From contig JAJEKB010020536.1 in NCBI GenBank assembly GCA_022393335.1, forward strand, positions 313,569 through 377,568: a DNA stretch of 64,000 bases, in the 5' to 3' direction. Source of the stretch: Macrotrachela quadricornifera (taxonomy: Eukaryota; Rotifera; Eurotatoria; Philodinida; Philodinidae). Both the position numbers and the translations under genes were made by a program. Within the stretch, counting starts at the first letter, position 1. Every line of letters starts with the position of its first letter. This document shows, in pieces, positions 50,801-59,408 of this stretch. The notes under the pieces were generated by a model. It searched no databases. It was not told the origin of the DNA and was given only the letters and a program-made list of their open reading frames with translations.

Positions 50801-51650
50801 AGTTAGCATAGAACAATGTAGACGAGAGCATGAAGTTTCCAGAAATTTTATAAATGCATTGTCTGAAGGACACATAGACATTGTCAAAAAGTTTTTGACT
50901 GAACAAAATCGTGGAACAAATATAGCTTCAGAAGTTTCACGTACACTTCTTCTAATGGACGCAACAGGATCTATGTCAGGTTTATTATCTGCCACGAAAG
51001 ACACAGTCTGTACTATGTTTGAACGTGCTTCAACTGTTTTAGAGGAAAAAGGAATATCAAAAGATGCATTTCAAATGCAATTTGCTGTTTATCGAAACTA
51101 TAGTTCTAAAGATAATAAGATTTTGGAAGTTTCCTCTTGGGAAACAAAAGCTAGTCATTTACGAGCATTTATGAACACCATTGGTCCTAAAGGTGGGATG
51201 GGAAGAGAAGCAATTGAAATAGGACTCTTGCATGCAGCTAAAGAGAGTGAAACACAATACGGGATTTCTCAAATCATATTGATAGGAGATATGCCAGCGA
51301 ATACTAAATCCGATGTAACTAATAAGCGAGCTAAATTAGGTGAAACCTATTGGGAGAAGACTAGATTTGCTACACCAACATATTATGAAGATGAATTACA
51401 AAAGCTGAAACAGAAGAATATTCCTGTCCATGCATTTTATCTTACTGATTACGCAAAAGATAATTTTCAAAATATTGCAAAGGAAACAGAAGGACGATGT
51501 GAATTCCTGAATATTCATTCTCGTGAAGGCGCAGAGTTATTGACTAATTTTGTAACTGAAGAGGTTCTTAGAAAAGCAGCTGGAAATCAAGGAGATTCTG
51601 CAGTAGAACTTTATCGAAAAAAATATATCAAGACAAGTTTTACATCATAA
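41853..51650 (+). CDS. Giant chimeric protein: P-loop GTPase, coiled coil, SecA-type DEAD motor, von Willebrand A domain
   Basis: 3265 residues in one uninterrupted frame. Residues 1-290 are helical and unrecognised, followed by a Ser-rich linker. The GTPase (about 460-690) has G470-E-T-G-T-G-K476-S-T, D554-A-P-G557 and F-T-K-Y-P. Residues about 690-2400 are Lys/Glu-rich coiled coil. From about 2430 a SecA-like motor follows: I-G2498-T-G-E-G-K2503-S (Walker A), D2602-E-V-D2605 (Walker B), G2756-V-T-G-T, G2886-R-G-T-D2890, and G2923-R-G-A-R-Q-G-D2930 (the G-R-x-G-R-Q-G-D motif of SecA). The usual SecA scaffold, wing and zinc-binding tail are absent. A vWA domain (about 3030-3220) starts D3036-A-T-G-S-M, a DxTxS metal site as in alpha-kinase-type vWA domains. 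No signal peptide; probably a cytosolic NTP-driven assembly. AATAAA lies at 51953-51958. The paralog at 25647-31665 lacks the last 1400 residues. Function unknown; VLIG- or GBP-like defence roles are only analogy. Confidence 0.92.
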   Translation: MAEKSSSVNEMGYGKNDVAETYDLALLNINEILQKVTTLLEIDDEPQSEIRENLLKHGRQALISYKDNIIGEIYDEQTKENSKLLELLKEYHQQKWKTEYYTKFSWFHSLIEEYKKETKELYDQVLTRTAEHGDKYMNDCPLLSIVIQLLFESLSDDDMSTTFYNIWHSLTYDGLQSITQYSDYILPDIMNKQLEKSLENKLYSPLFMALRESHRNELFRNLKQSQVVDRNSLYELTLDYVAEHGWLDGVKMIEKKTTKKNFDVLMNLIKKISKPTRSSSSSNDTTGAKKKADDDTKATVLNIVIENPSSSQNQQQNTTLFPIPDQISLFGNVTPDEKEKKQWYLENLRQDLTNMPPCAEESIMKLLVHFEDRLAKDRIPFQKDDSVILLLQTLQDQIKKEELFSEKIQENFQNLERYVHSRDVTLTVRSLRELLKEIRPLNVPEIQRLVEKAKKAGQLICGKDIILLIGETGTGKSTTIQFLAGSKMKKTQIEVEPGRFLEHITADGPITNPELKNVTSSARNKSETRYITPVTIQLKDIFGPYELGEIILCDAPGFSDTAGPEVDIANSVGVIKALKGCKSAKILALSSFKGLGDRGQGIQKLAHLLINMVHGIQNRLSAIFYAFTKYPPNIDISALLIDIKISKIDTDPLLRSDSAFLTVLTDMINKTKSGAENIDPVQGDPKTIIEKLKNIPVIMYPEEVFQFSMSEQTQACIANQTQRDSSNIRCALKHKDIGLVMYYLNDLKTLKNLLEHGMARDSYEDAIRFINEDITNYCTGVTKKFNRSLISQDGLRKEDIDEYKSSIQCIQQTQKLTEYLGTSLISSESLMQNIHSELQKRRIALEKESLDSPLVEIYFNNLCIIKDSFDEFESFYSDSCKHFGERFKELVQSVHESISKNDFSKVADIILKISKFLPILNNHLHGLVEEKYKEVVQSLLQHLNRFSETVDPFLAKIRLNENDVKFIKDYVKILKSAKDNIVLEDHITTYVKMLTKQNDKLAELVKSLSDIYHVLIEKIISYFNQIENKISELFQKNGDCALEDAETLVNDMDMIRTIPEIESKTAGAYYRTIENIRGRMHQFQRDVEQLLYSIDLQSGIPDYGKIARLLSRLKNVKWMNRVSLGAYDVSINHVTEELIQYVHQLADRLMKLDLSLKRPENVCIAEEIFQKIESLGVLERSLPELKQSKDAMIQRFIESVEGNFKRIQTTFNLQDSSVYKMKQELKELEQIKREYDNLHPARVFLRNHDFSDINKMNDEINDLENRQQIELKQEQEKKSNIESELNALKSITQQHDYLCQLNVNQDKSERKQEANKHLKLVKDYNINTIRETLVKTEERLNDQVEIIQQVQKRYKNYLSPLKSTKEQYESLIKTSDSISLEQINLLQEKGHDSIELLIEIMEKKKSLIAECQKKKQSYDFSYRFDAHTADIALLYTANCGKIANISLREMAADTHETLKKYINEYGIFLNKEIDKLFKHLTTVDDQVNLYHYSQDLEIRLEELSSLSEFKHVFECIEGTGIVKRWREAFKRQHRNMSTLMEEYKVSGKNEDLRTQLTIAHGLIGSDNFCGDIFLSNGFAALYTRYRLETTNESKVASEIVLKCISEDDYAQVDMSLADIDEKTTHPREIEKIKQSLQKRSNHLMQNIRNIVNCFDPRIDFKKNNESKIREVNENIKKIRIVLDQPRVMRLLQEKTKSDLIDFEERIITLLSEILLKELTSIEELINNDDAFEAEQSMENFDCIQRELSTHFTMKEVTKKANTVRERLDKLASSMSKRYDFKNIETYRTNPPKELLAKLKKVASHRSAKYNQVHAYISAEIQHYFETAINNVGDALIEKRSAQLSSLQHALRFLSEDLQQLLKPRIDELSNRYIEEERVYKRSLKKYFESEAIDDSTIKKIGELALQYRHEKRDELFEIVRSGVINKLDNHWKSIQDALDSKNIQSAIESMEQIIKYKENVKNISEIDGFYKRVCTLTSTNVTEYAETLTDIFKIENTDIIDQAFSNMIAHINLGEEFSQRIHELLPENVLENVEIRLKKLHDNWNKKTETFDTAISELNIKSLHEVASMIERWDEFLNKIRNCSCRHKRIQTFLNDMKNIKSYSEMISKLEKKIIDLGQNLDVKLISDETTRFEATRDQFFSELGAHLKVLKSISLELNNILFLKTDMEKLEREFQEKVEDIKKNLLAYASKEEFSQSESDYFRMYYNHLVSFDKYVHLPEAKIRDTLELAEAKIFEKVKSLSRAIASSGPDCIKIAESLVKMKFIAENFSMFDMKINGIIDEVLKSCKAQHGALILSQMTMALEKTDEGARLIVEHSCLSGEDWRKRREKMQKQDDLDYVINELTGDDLAKDVLRSRYKTFRKTYDDLISNILASFNPKTQAEPDLEVLVTQTKVLIGKIVQKANEVTWDYSFRDQIPQLLAHIFAVWTLKNTQHYNAMRGIDKSNAYLLMPHVAQVIAIFRILGIGYEMNMKVWKIPFRFVKRISDDLINNLVQIGTGEGKSIVMAVTACVFALVGVDVDCSCYSEYLSMRDKNDFASVFRVLGVEERIQYGTFNKLCENFLNEQCNIREKVHDIIMNNKSVIDVVQTKARVRPKVLLIDEVDVFLSEKYYGGMYTPAVYLKHSSIKALLDMLWQNRNLHTLDAVKESLAYKTCETQFSNWIFLFDEAIKDMLVALQSFQSSTYIVQNDKIVYVEGESIAENVVHGYDTIWAYYYGNQNNFISQKSLETNVGIIINCGTFSYAEMPHEFAYITGVTGTLKTLATPEKNILQNVYGIHKNTYMPSVFGESNRNYNSVNDVEAVKKSEYFMRIRGEIDTICRAQRAILVFFESEEKLMTFYNSSELSSIKESIQIITEKVSTKERELCIKRAATNGRVTLLTPTFGRGTDFICRNQQVLANGGVHVLQTFFSKELSEEYQIMGRGARQGDRGSYRMILLDSDLEWVLGADWEKEILQIKGSTLYNALNESRNALYESKCAGKEVSIEQCRREHEVSRNFINALSEGHIDIVKKFLTEQNRGTNIASEVSRTLLLMDATGSMSGLLSATKDTVCTMFERASTVLEEKGISKDAFQMQFAVYRNYSSKDNKILEVSSWETKASHLRAFMNTIGPKGGMGREAIEIGLLHAAKESETQYGISQIILIGDMPANTKSDVTNKRAKLGETYWEKTRFATPTYYEDELQKLKQKNIPVHAFYLTDYAKDNFQNIAKETEGRCEFLNIHSREGAELLTNFVTEEVLRKAAGNQGDSAVELYRKKYIKTSFTS

Positions 51651-51948
51651 AACCGATTAGTAAAGAGATAGAGAATAGTAAAGACTTGCTGCAACCTTTT
51701 TTAAACAGGAATCCGATATTTTTATATAAACTGATCTTTTCATGTGAAATCACAAATATCTACTATTTTTGTTCTATTTTTCTAAAAATTTTTGTAATTC
51801 ATTTCTTTTATTGTCATAACTACATGTTTTTTTTCAATCTATATTAAATTTTTTTTTCTTCATTGTTGCTTTTTATTTTGTTCGTGGCTTCTCTTAATCA
51901 TTTAAACATCTTGTATTCTAAGCTTTTGATGTAATTTTCGGATATTAT

Positions 51949-52290
51949 CTAAAATAAATTGTTTTTAACTCGAGAGAGAATTATCCGCAATATTAATGGA
52001 TAACACAACGAAGCTCCCAGACTATCTACTGTGATATTTGGAGATGACTTTAAGGGACTCCATCTCGGGAAAGTCGGAATTGAGTTTTTGTCATAGAAAG
52101 ATGCGGCGAAGTCTCTTCTTTCAGAATATTTATGATTTTTCGAAAAATGAACCGATTTGGATGGACTTATCGGTGAAAATTTGGACTGACTATCATGTTT
52201 TTCGAGTAATATCCGAGTTTCTTTTTCATATTTCTCAAAATCAATTTTTCGACCATACCGTTTACGTGGAGAAGGATTTCTTGATAACAA
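51949..52290 (-). CDS. Possible terminal exon of an unknown protein
   Basis: A 113-codon open frame without an ATG at its start (TTG at 52290). It is preceded on its strand by CATAG|AG, so an exon is possible. It encodes a basic, Ser/Pro-rich stretch (R-N-P-S-P-R-K-R-Y-G-R-K, then S-P-I-S-P-S-K-S-V-H-F). The last 25 residues look like chance translation. No upstream exon was found. It lies tail to tail with the giant gene, and 51949-51958 overlaps that gene's likely polyadenylation signal. No family recognised. Confidence 0.28.
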   Translation of the reverse strand: MLSRNPSPRKRYGRKIDFEKYEKETRILLEKHDSQSKFSPISPSKSVHFSKNHKYSERRDFAASFYDKNSIPTFPRWSPLKSSPNITVDSLGASLCYPLILRIILSRVKNNLF

Positions 52291-52333
52291 CTCTATGAAG
52301 AAGGGATAATTTGTTTTTGTTGCATAGAAGACA

Positions 52334-52519
52334 GGTGGAGCCAGATCTTCACAGGCTCCGATCTTTGAATTTCTCTTTTGATGAAATAAAAAACTCTAAT
52401 ATTTCAGTTTTATTAGCGCTTTGAATTTGAACATTTTTCGAAAATGTGTTTTTAAAAATGAAACAAAGAGAAATCCAAAAGCTGGGCTCTGTAAGGATGT
52501 GGCCCTAAGGGTGCTCTAC
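52334..52519. mobile_element. Small palindromic element (MITE-like)
   Basis: About 186 bp. GGAGCCAGATCTTCACAGGC at the left pairs with an inverted copy ending near 52519 (GCTCTGTAAGGATGTGGCCC), and both arms continue into GAATTTCTCTTT or its complement. Confidence 0.6.
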
Positions 52520-52862
52520 AAGTTAAAAATCGTCCGAGCTTGTTAGCTTGTATCTTGAGGGTGAAATCCTTTCCCGCGTACAGGGTGCTTTTAACCAATA
52601 AATTGACTACAACTTATTGGTTTATTGGAAATTTGAGAGAGATATTTCACTCATAATTTGATTTTTTTTGTCATTTTTTTTCACAACTGGTCTCATAATG
52701 ATCTGCTTACAGATTTAATTTCAATTTAATGTCTCTTGGACCTGAGAAAATCATATTTTTATTGTATAAGGTATGTAAGATTAAACTCTTGCGAAAGGAC
52801 AGAGGAAAAATTAAAGCAAAAAAATACAAACTTTTAGAAACGATATCCACTGACCACTGGAA

Positions 52863-53480
52863 GATAAACAAATTCACAAGCTCGTTGAATATCTTCTTGA
52901 AACTATTCATACTTTTGTATCACCATCATCATTCGAAATGCACGATGAATCTACACTTGATCAGATATATTCATCCGATGATTTATTAGTAGATCAATCT
53001 GAAGGAGAAATGGAAGAAAACGGTACATATTCAGACTCACATGAAGAAACAGGAAAAGGTGATGAACAAACAAGACAAAAATTTTCCTTTAATTGCATGT
53101 AGAAGATGTTGAGATATTGTTACAAAATAAAACATAGCTGAAGGGCTATTAGTCATCGATTTCATTGTATTCACCGTAGAGAAGGCATATCTCGTTTTCG
53201 ATATTACGTTCGTTGTGATGGATAAAGGGAACGAAAACTAAACGAAATCAATTTGTTTTTGTTCACTTTATTTAAAGATGCTCATGAATAATCTTTACAC
53301 ATTCATACTGTTGATCTAAAATGATTTGATATAGTGATGGCTCAACAACTATCAATGTTCGAATATACTGCTTCGAAATATCAGCTTAATGATTGCAGGA
53401 AAAGGATAAAATTGTTTTTCGAAAAGTTCCGAAAAGATAATGCAAACAAAGACGACAACATATTCATTGAAATCTGCAAA
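52863..53480 (+). pseudogene. Transposase relic with CENP-B-type DNA-binding region
   Basis: One frame from 52863 reads an acidic Ser-rich lead (D-E-S-T-L-D-Q-I-Y-S-S-D-D-L-L-V-D-Q), then R-F-R-Y-Y-V-R, then D-L-K, with several stops. A frameshift near 53330 leads to A-Q-Q-L-S-M-F-E-Y-T-A-S-K-Y-Q-L-N-D-C-R-K-R. This pattern (helix, F-x-A-S-x-x-W-L-x-x-F-K-x-R) is that of the CENP-B/pogo-type HTH in Tc1-related transposases. The catalytic part is missing. The family call is moderate. Confidence 0.5.
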
Positions 53481-53687
53481 TGTAAGTTCTTATTCGTAAA
53501 ATATTCAATCTCTTGTTAATGCGGAAAGGACGAGTCGCTGGAGTCTTTTCTTATATTTACACCCAAGCAGTAAAAAATTGGTAAAATGTGCATTTTTTAA
53601 GCTTGCAAACGAAAAAAATTTTTGTAAAAAAAATTGCGAATTGAAGACGACAATGCTTACAAGTTTACTTTTAGCGTTGAAGTGTGT

Positions 53688-54472
53688 GTTGATAAAGTAG
53701 AATGAAATATAGTGGTTGTACTAGTTTTATATGAATAAAAATAAATAGATAAATTTTATTTTATTTTTATTTTATAATGTATAAGTTAACTAGAGCTTTC
53801 GACATGTCAAATGTCATCATCAGTAACAGAGAAAAGAAAAGAAAAGACAAAATTTTATATATATGTTGTTTTATTGCTTGTTTTGTTGAATTTCTGAATT
53901 TGTTATTGAATATGAATTACAAATAACAATTTCATAATGCTTATTGCCTATGTAACTATAATTTGAATTTTAATATAATATTATGAATGATCATAGGTCT
54001 TTTATTTAATATATTGATAAAGTAGAATNNNNNNNNNNNNNNNNNNNNNNNNNNNNNNNNNNNNNNNNNNNNNNNNNNNNNNNNNNNNNNNNNNNNNNNN
54101 NNNNNNNNNNNNNNNNNNNNNNNNNNNNNNNNNNNNNNNNNNNNNNNNNNNNNNNNNNNNNNNNNNNNNNNNNNNNNNNNNNNNNNNNNNNNNNNNNNNN
54201 NNNNNNNNNNNNNNNNNNNNNNNNNNNNNNNNNNNNNNNNNNNNNNNNNNNNNNNNNNNNNNNNNNNNNNNNNNNNNNNNNNNNNNNNNNNNNNNNNNNN
54301 NNNNNNNNNNNNNNNNNNNNNNNNNNNNNNNNNNNNNNNNNNNNNNNNNNNNNNNNNNNNNNNNNNNNNNNNNNNNNNNNNNNNNNNNNNNNNNNNNNNN
54401 NNNNNNNNNNNNNNNNNNNNNNNNNNNNTATAAAACTAGTACAACTACTATATTTCATTCTACTTTATCAAT
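53688..54472. mobile_element. Repeat unit in tandem and inverted copies around a gap, possibly a Penelope-like element
   Basis: TTGATAAAGTAGAATGAAAT begins a unit at 53688. Its first 15 bases begin again at about 54014, cut off by the N run at 54029-54428. An inverted copy, with TATAAAACTAGTACAACTAC, ends at about 54472. So there are two direct copies about 325 bp apart and one inverted copy. Within the first unit, on the minus strand (53823-53797), is CTGATGA, a short stem of GACA and TGTC, then GAAA, like a hammerhead ribozyme core. Tandem repeats with hammerheads are known from Penelope-like elements; here this is inference. Confidence 0.45.
54029..54428. other. Assembly gap (400 N)
   Basis: A fixed-size gap flanked by inverted copies of one repeat. 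The true length is unknown. Confidence 0.97.
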
Positions 54473-56857
54473 ATACGAAACTAATGTCATCTCAATGCTA
54501 TTAATGATTTAAATAAGATTTGTAAATTCTACTAGTGAAATACTAAGTTGATTGCATAAAAAATTGACGTAAATTATCGTAATGCTCCTATATATATCCA
54601 AATCATGAATAACTAAAAATTGGATATCTCCCTCTAGGCAATCCAAAGGCTGCTAACATTTTAACATGGTTATATTGGCGGTGAGAGCTTTCTTTTGATA
54701 TAAAATATCTAGTCTTTTCACTCAACAGTACAAACACCTCCATGGTGCGGTCCACTTGCTTCAAAATCTGATTGGTTGGTCAGTAACCAGTACGGATTCA
54801 ACTGGCGAGAAACCAGCCAATGAAACTTCCATTTTCGGGGAAAAAGTCAAGTAAGGGCTTTCAGATGCAGTAAGTTTGAATTAGAGTTCCATTCACCTCA
54901 TAATCAAGTTGGTTAGCCCGAAATTAATAGGAATCGAGTTTTTGGAAAACAAATATCATTAGATGGTGGGAGGAAAGACATTAAGAACCCGAAGTCTATT
55001 GAGCTTGATACTTTACTGGCGTATCTGTGGTCCTACTGAACGATTTGTGTCACACATACATCTAGTTTTAAGGAAATTGGTTTTCCAGGACTCGTGCGAG
55101 ACGGGGATTGCAAACAAATAGTCGATGAGGTGCAAAATTTGTTCTTCATAGACATCGATTCCTTAAATTTCTAAAGGATCTCTCGCACAAAAATCTTTCT
55201 GTCTGTCTTTCTTTACAATCAATCAGAATTCAGTGTGATTCAAATAGTACAAAGTACGATATATCATTGCCATAGTTCTCCCGATCAATGGGTATTGTGA
55301 ACACTACGTTCTAGATCAATTCGATATGTCGTTATGTTTAGTTTCGATCAAAGCGGATTTTTCTTACAACGCTATCGAAGAATCAATTGTCATGTGAACT
55401 CCATCCTAGAAACACAACTTGATACTTCCGGAATCAGGAAAGTGATCGAGCTTGATCAGGGCCAGCCGGAGTCAGAGCTGATCGAGACAGGTATATACTC
55501 TGATAAATGTTTGACCAAGATCAAAAAGAAGCCGATAGAACTCATACGTTTCACTGAGCTCTTCTTGATCTACATGTGTAAGGACGAAAAATCCTTCACT
55601 TCTGATCAGTTTTTCAATATCAGTATTTCATATCCGCCGAGAATGAGAGAAGCTCGGATCAAGACTTAAAATCTCCACGAACCAGACCCAGGACCGAAGC
55701 AAAAATAGGATTTTATGCATGTCTACTCTCCACTGATTAGGTTTTCTTACATGTTCTCGAGTGCAATCAGGGTTTTGCTTGAATATATTAAGATTGAATT
55801 TTTTCGAACAACGCCGAGCACTTTCGCTAGTTATCTCTATTTGAAATTATTTTGACAAAAGATCAGTTACTGAAAAGCAAGAGTTGGAATCAGTAGATTG
55901 ATTTGTGTCTAACGATATACATCGATCTATTTTATAATTGATTTACCCTCTAGACCTCATCCACCTCCTCATCTTCAGATTCAATTCCGAGAAATAACTC
56001 GTAGAATCGGATTTGCCACTCTATAAAAACCTTCAGTGAAGCTGGTTATAATCTTGACTTATATCTTATCTCCTAAATCTATAAGCACCACTAATCAATT
56101 TTAGCACTAAACAGTGTTGAGACACTAGGAGTTCCAAATGTGCACTTTCTCCTTCGATAGCATCCAACAACTATGGCTAATGGAATAATGAGACTACCAG
56201 TGAGAGATGAGCGTGACACTCGCATTTACTTTCAAGATATTAACAAGGATGAAAACGTGTAATGTGTATTCGTTTCACCATTAATTTTCAGGCAATGTTG
56301 AAAATGATTATGATAACTTTGTCAGCACTCGCATGCACAAAAATGAAATCAATATGCCGAAAGTCAATTATCGCAAAGAAAAAGAAAAACAAGTGCCATG
56401 AGAAATAATGAATAAATACTGGTGTAGTAATTAATTGTCTAGTCTTGAAGAGGGTATCACGTCCTAAAGAAATAAAAAAATCGGTTTCGAGTTTTTGAAA
56501 TGGCGGCTTACCTCTTTTGACCTATGATATATATTTCTTTTATCGACGCATTGAAGTATTGCACCTGAATTTTGACGAATCTTGCATTTTTCAGAATCCA
56601 ACTCCCTGACGAAAACAGCCGGGTAAGGCTAAACGATTCACGGATAGTAAAAGGTAGTATAGGACACGGAATTTCTAATTTTTGATTCTCTCTATCAACA
56701 TTATTTGGGGGTGAGCAACTTGACTGGTACCCCTTTTTGTATGGCTCTATTGTAAGGATAAAACATACTATTGTGCAGGTCATATGAGAGAGGACTACAG
56801 ATAATCCTGGATTGGCCAAAAACAATATCATGTTGTATCCTTACAATAGTAGAGAAA
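54473..56857. other. Intergenic region with one unassigned open frame
   Basis: A 111-codon frame at 55334-55669 (+) has a less AT-driven composition (I-E-L-D-Q-G-Q-P-E-S-E-L-I-E-T-G) and could be a coding remnant; no family recognised. Just before 56858 is a small inverted pair (CTATTGTAAGGATAAAACAT at 56743 against ATGTTGTATCCTTACAATAG at 56831). Confidence 0.35.
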
Positions 56858-56899
56858 CCAAGGGAGAAGAAGCGGATTCCATGTATTGGGAATACGGTG

Positions 56900-56985
56900 G
56901 AGACACATACGATACACACGATACGGTGGCAACACATACGATACACACGATACGGTGGCAACACATACGATACGGTGATGATACG
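56900..56985. repeat. 29-bp tandem repeat in the arm of copy B
   Basis: Two and a half copies of ACACATACGATACACACGAT plus ACGGTGGCA. Confidence 0.8.
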
Positions 56986-57246
56986 TACGATACGAATACA
57001 ATCCAGAGAATATATGTAGCACTCAGAAGATAAAATTCCATTGAGTCATGAAAATACAAAATTTGCATGATAGAATCGTGAAATTAAAGCTCCTCTCTTA
57101 GAGACAAAGTCAATTTTCGTTCAAAACTTTAATATTACAATAAATTTATGGAAATCTAGTAAAGAGATAAAGCGGGTTATCGAACCGCGAGATCGTACGC
57201 GTAGTACAGGTCGCCATGGGGTCGTACGAATCTGGGTTACGAATGT

Positions 57247-57538
57247 TCCGCTGACTGCCCCCTTAAATCCTTAGGTCCTATTATATACAGGTACTCTTAG
57301 GTCCTCACGTGCTGCTATACACAGGTACTCATAGGTCCTCAAGTCCTGTATTCTGGAAGCAGCATTAAGTCCTCAAGTTCTATATTTTCGAGGTACCCCT
57401 TAGTTTCCCAAGTCTAATTATATAGGGTTACACATAGGTCCTCAAATGCTATTATATAAGGGTATCCATAGGTCCTCGAGGACTATTATGCATGGTACTT
57501 TTAGGCCCACAGGTCCTATTATATAGATAAAGGACGAT
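57247..57538. repeat. 34-bp minisatellite, reverse-oriented array
   Basis: About eight units of the TAGGTCCTCAAGTCCTATTA type, oriented like the first half of the array in copy A. Confidence 0.8.
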
Positions 57539-58039
57539 CCAAAAGTCTTGATACCTCTCAGAAAAAATTGTTCGTTCTTCCTTATAGTAAACTCTACAAC
57601 GCTCAAACCTTGCGATCTTACTCCTTGTAATGTGGCGAACATTTTCCTAAATTTTCAACTCTCTATTCTGACAAATAAGAGATTTGTATAGGTTAACATT
57701 CTTGAAATCTTATTTTTCTCCATGTCGCAAAAATAATGGTTGACGCATAAGATATGTAGATGGAGTGCCTTTTCATTTCATTTTTCACACCACTTGATAC
57801 GTTGTATTAGGAAAACAAAGTATACTTCCTGCGAACAAAAGAACGATATTTTTGCATTTTAATTTTTTTACCACATAATACACTTTATTAAAAAAAGCTT
57901 TTACCGTAATTCCTGCGGGATTACAAATATGACATACGATGAAGCTGTGTATATTGTATACTAAATATCCAGAATTTCTCCAAATATGTGTTTATGATGG
58001 CGTTTAGTCCTTTATACATTACAGTCTTTGTTAGAATAG

Positions 58040-58275
58040 TAAGAGTTACTACAGTGTCGGTCGCTGTCTGTGATGTTATCGTTTGCAACTTGTGACGCTA
58101 ATCTTGTCCGTCGGTCGCTGGCTGTGATGATGTCGTTTACAGCCTGTGACGCTGATTTTGTTCGTCGGTCAGAGTCTGTCAAAAGGTCATCGGGTCTGTC
58201 TGTCACGGTCTGCGATGCTAATCTTCCCTGTCGGTCACGGTCTATAATGCTAACCTTCTCTGCTGATCACGGTCT
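58040..58275. repeat. 54-bp minisatellite
   Basis: About four units starting GTCGGTCGCTGTCTGTGATG, with a half-unit similarity of about 27 bp (CTGTGATG against TTGTGACGCTAATCTT). Followed by a G run at about 58279-58288. Open frames on both strands here simply follow the 54-bp period. Confidence 0.75.
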
Positions 58276-58470
58276 GTGGAAGGGGGGGGGGGCGGGCACA
58301 GTAAACAAAACAAGGGCCCATAAGCAATTCTTAGCTGCTAAATCGCTTTGAGTCAACGCAATTTGCACTATATAGGCTCTTGTGAGATATGAATACCCTG
58401 AGAAGAATTCGTGCTCCTAGCTTATTTCTGTTGAGCTATTTATCTTTTTTGGTAATTTTTAGCAAAAAGC

Positions 58471-58797
58471 CATGGTCTCCGTTCGGTTCACCGAAAAATT
58501 CAGTTTTTGATTTTCGACTTGAAACTTTGCATACAGAAAGGTCCCAACAAGAGTAGTTTATTCTGAAAGTATTAAGTTTCGGGATTGCTTGTATCCCTAG
58601 ATACGAGTATGGGAAATATAGTCTTTTTCAGTGCTTATGGCACAAAATGTTAAGTTTTCACATTTTAAGGATAGGAGCAACCAAGAAGTTTTTGACTTTC
58701 AGAATTGACTGGTCTCATTGAGACCTCTTTCTGTGCAAAAGTTTCAAGTCGAAATTCGAAAGTGGATTTTTCAGGTGTACCTGAGGGGAACCACAGT
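58471..58797. mobile_element. Palindromic element nested in the 2.5-kb element
   Basis: The arms share TTTCGACTTGAAACTTT, CAGAAAGGTC and a GGTTCACC / GGTGTACC end. About 327 bp, non-coding. Confidence 0.65.
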
Positions 58798-59408
58798 GTT
58801 GTGTCACAAGATGTCCTAAACAATTGAATACCTCAACAAGAGTTTAAGTGGACATCTTTGGGCATTCACTGAAAATAGTTAATCACTTGCTCTCTCAAAT
58901 AACAAATCAAAATTTGGATTAAAGCTCCGGCAAAAACTGGCAAGCAAAGTGTATTATGGAGCAGTAACTATCTTTCACTATACTGATGATGAGCTTTTGA
59001 TCGTATTATAGTCCAAAGAACTGCAAGGAGTCTGAACGACCTGCAATATATAGTAAACATATAACACTGTATAGCTATATTAAAACTGATAAATACAACT
59101 AGATTCTCAATTTAAAATACACATTTTACTTATAGAATCCTATTAGTGATATTTACCTATTTAGTGTACCTTGTGATGCCTGCAACCCAACAGATACTTG
59201 TTTTCAGTCATCATGTGGGATTCAGTTAAATGGAGGACCATAGCACCTTCAATGCAAGCTACGGTATGAGCTCGAATCTCGAAAATCGATTTTGTCGCCT
59301 GGCTGTCCACTGTGAAGGGGTGGGAGTGGATGCCAATTTCTATCTTTAAACATTTTAGCACTCCCTTTCAGATTATGTTTCACAAAACAGAATAGACCAC
59401 AAGATGTA

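Noticed and set aside
56701..57068. Several short frames on both strands, some rich in repeated T-H-T-I-R or C-V-S-Y-V
   Set aside because: They translate the 29-bp tandem repeat in the arm of copy B.
58012..58351. Frames with repeated D-S-D-R-R-T or A-C-D-A-D-F-V-R-R
   Set aside because: The 54-bp minisatellite is a multiple of three, so repeats open on both strands; no start or domain support.
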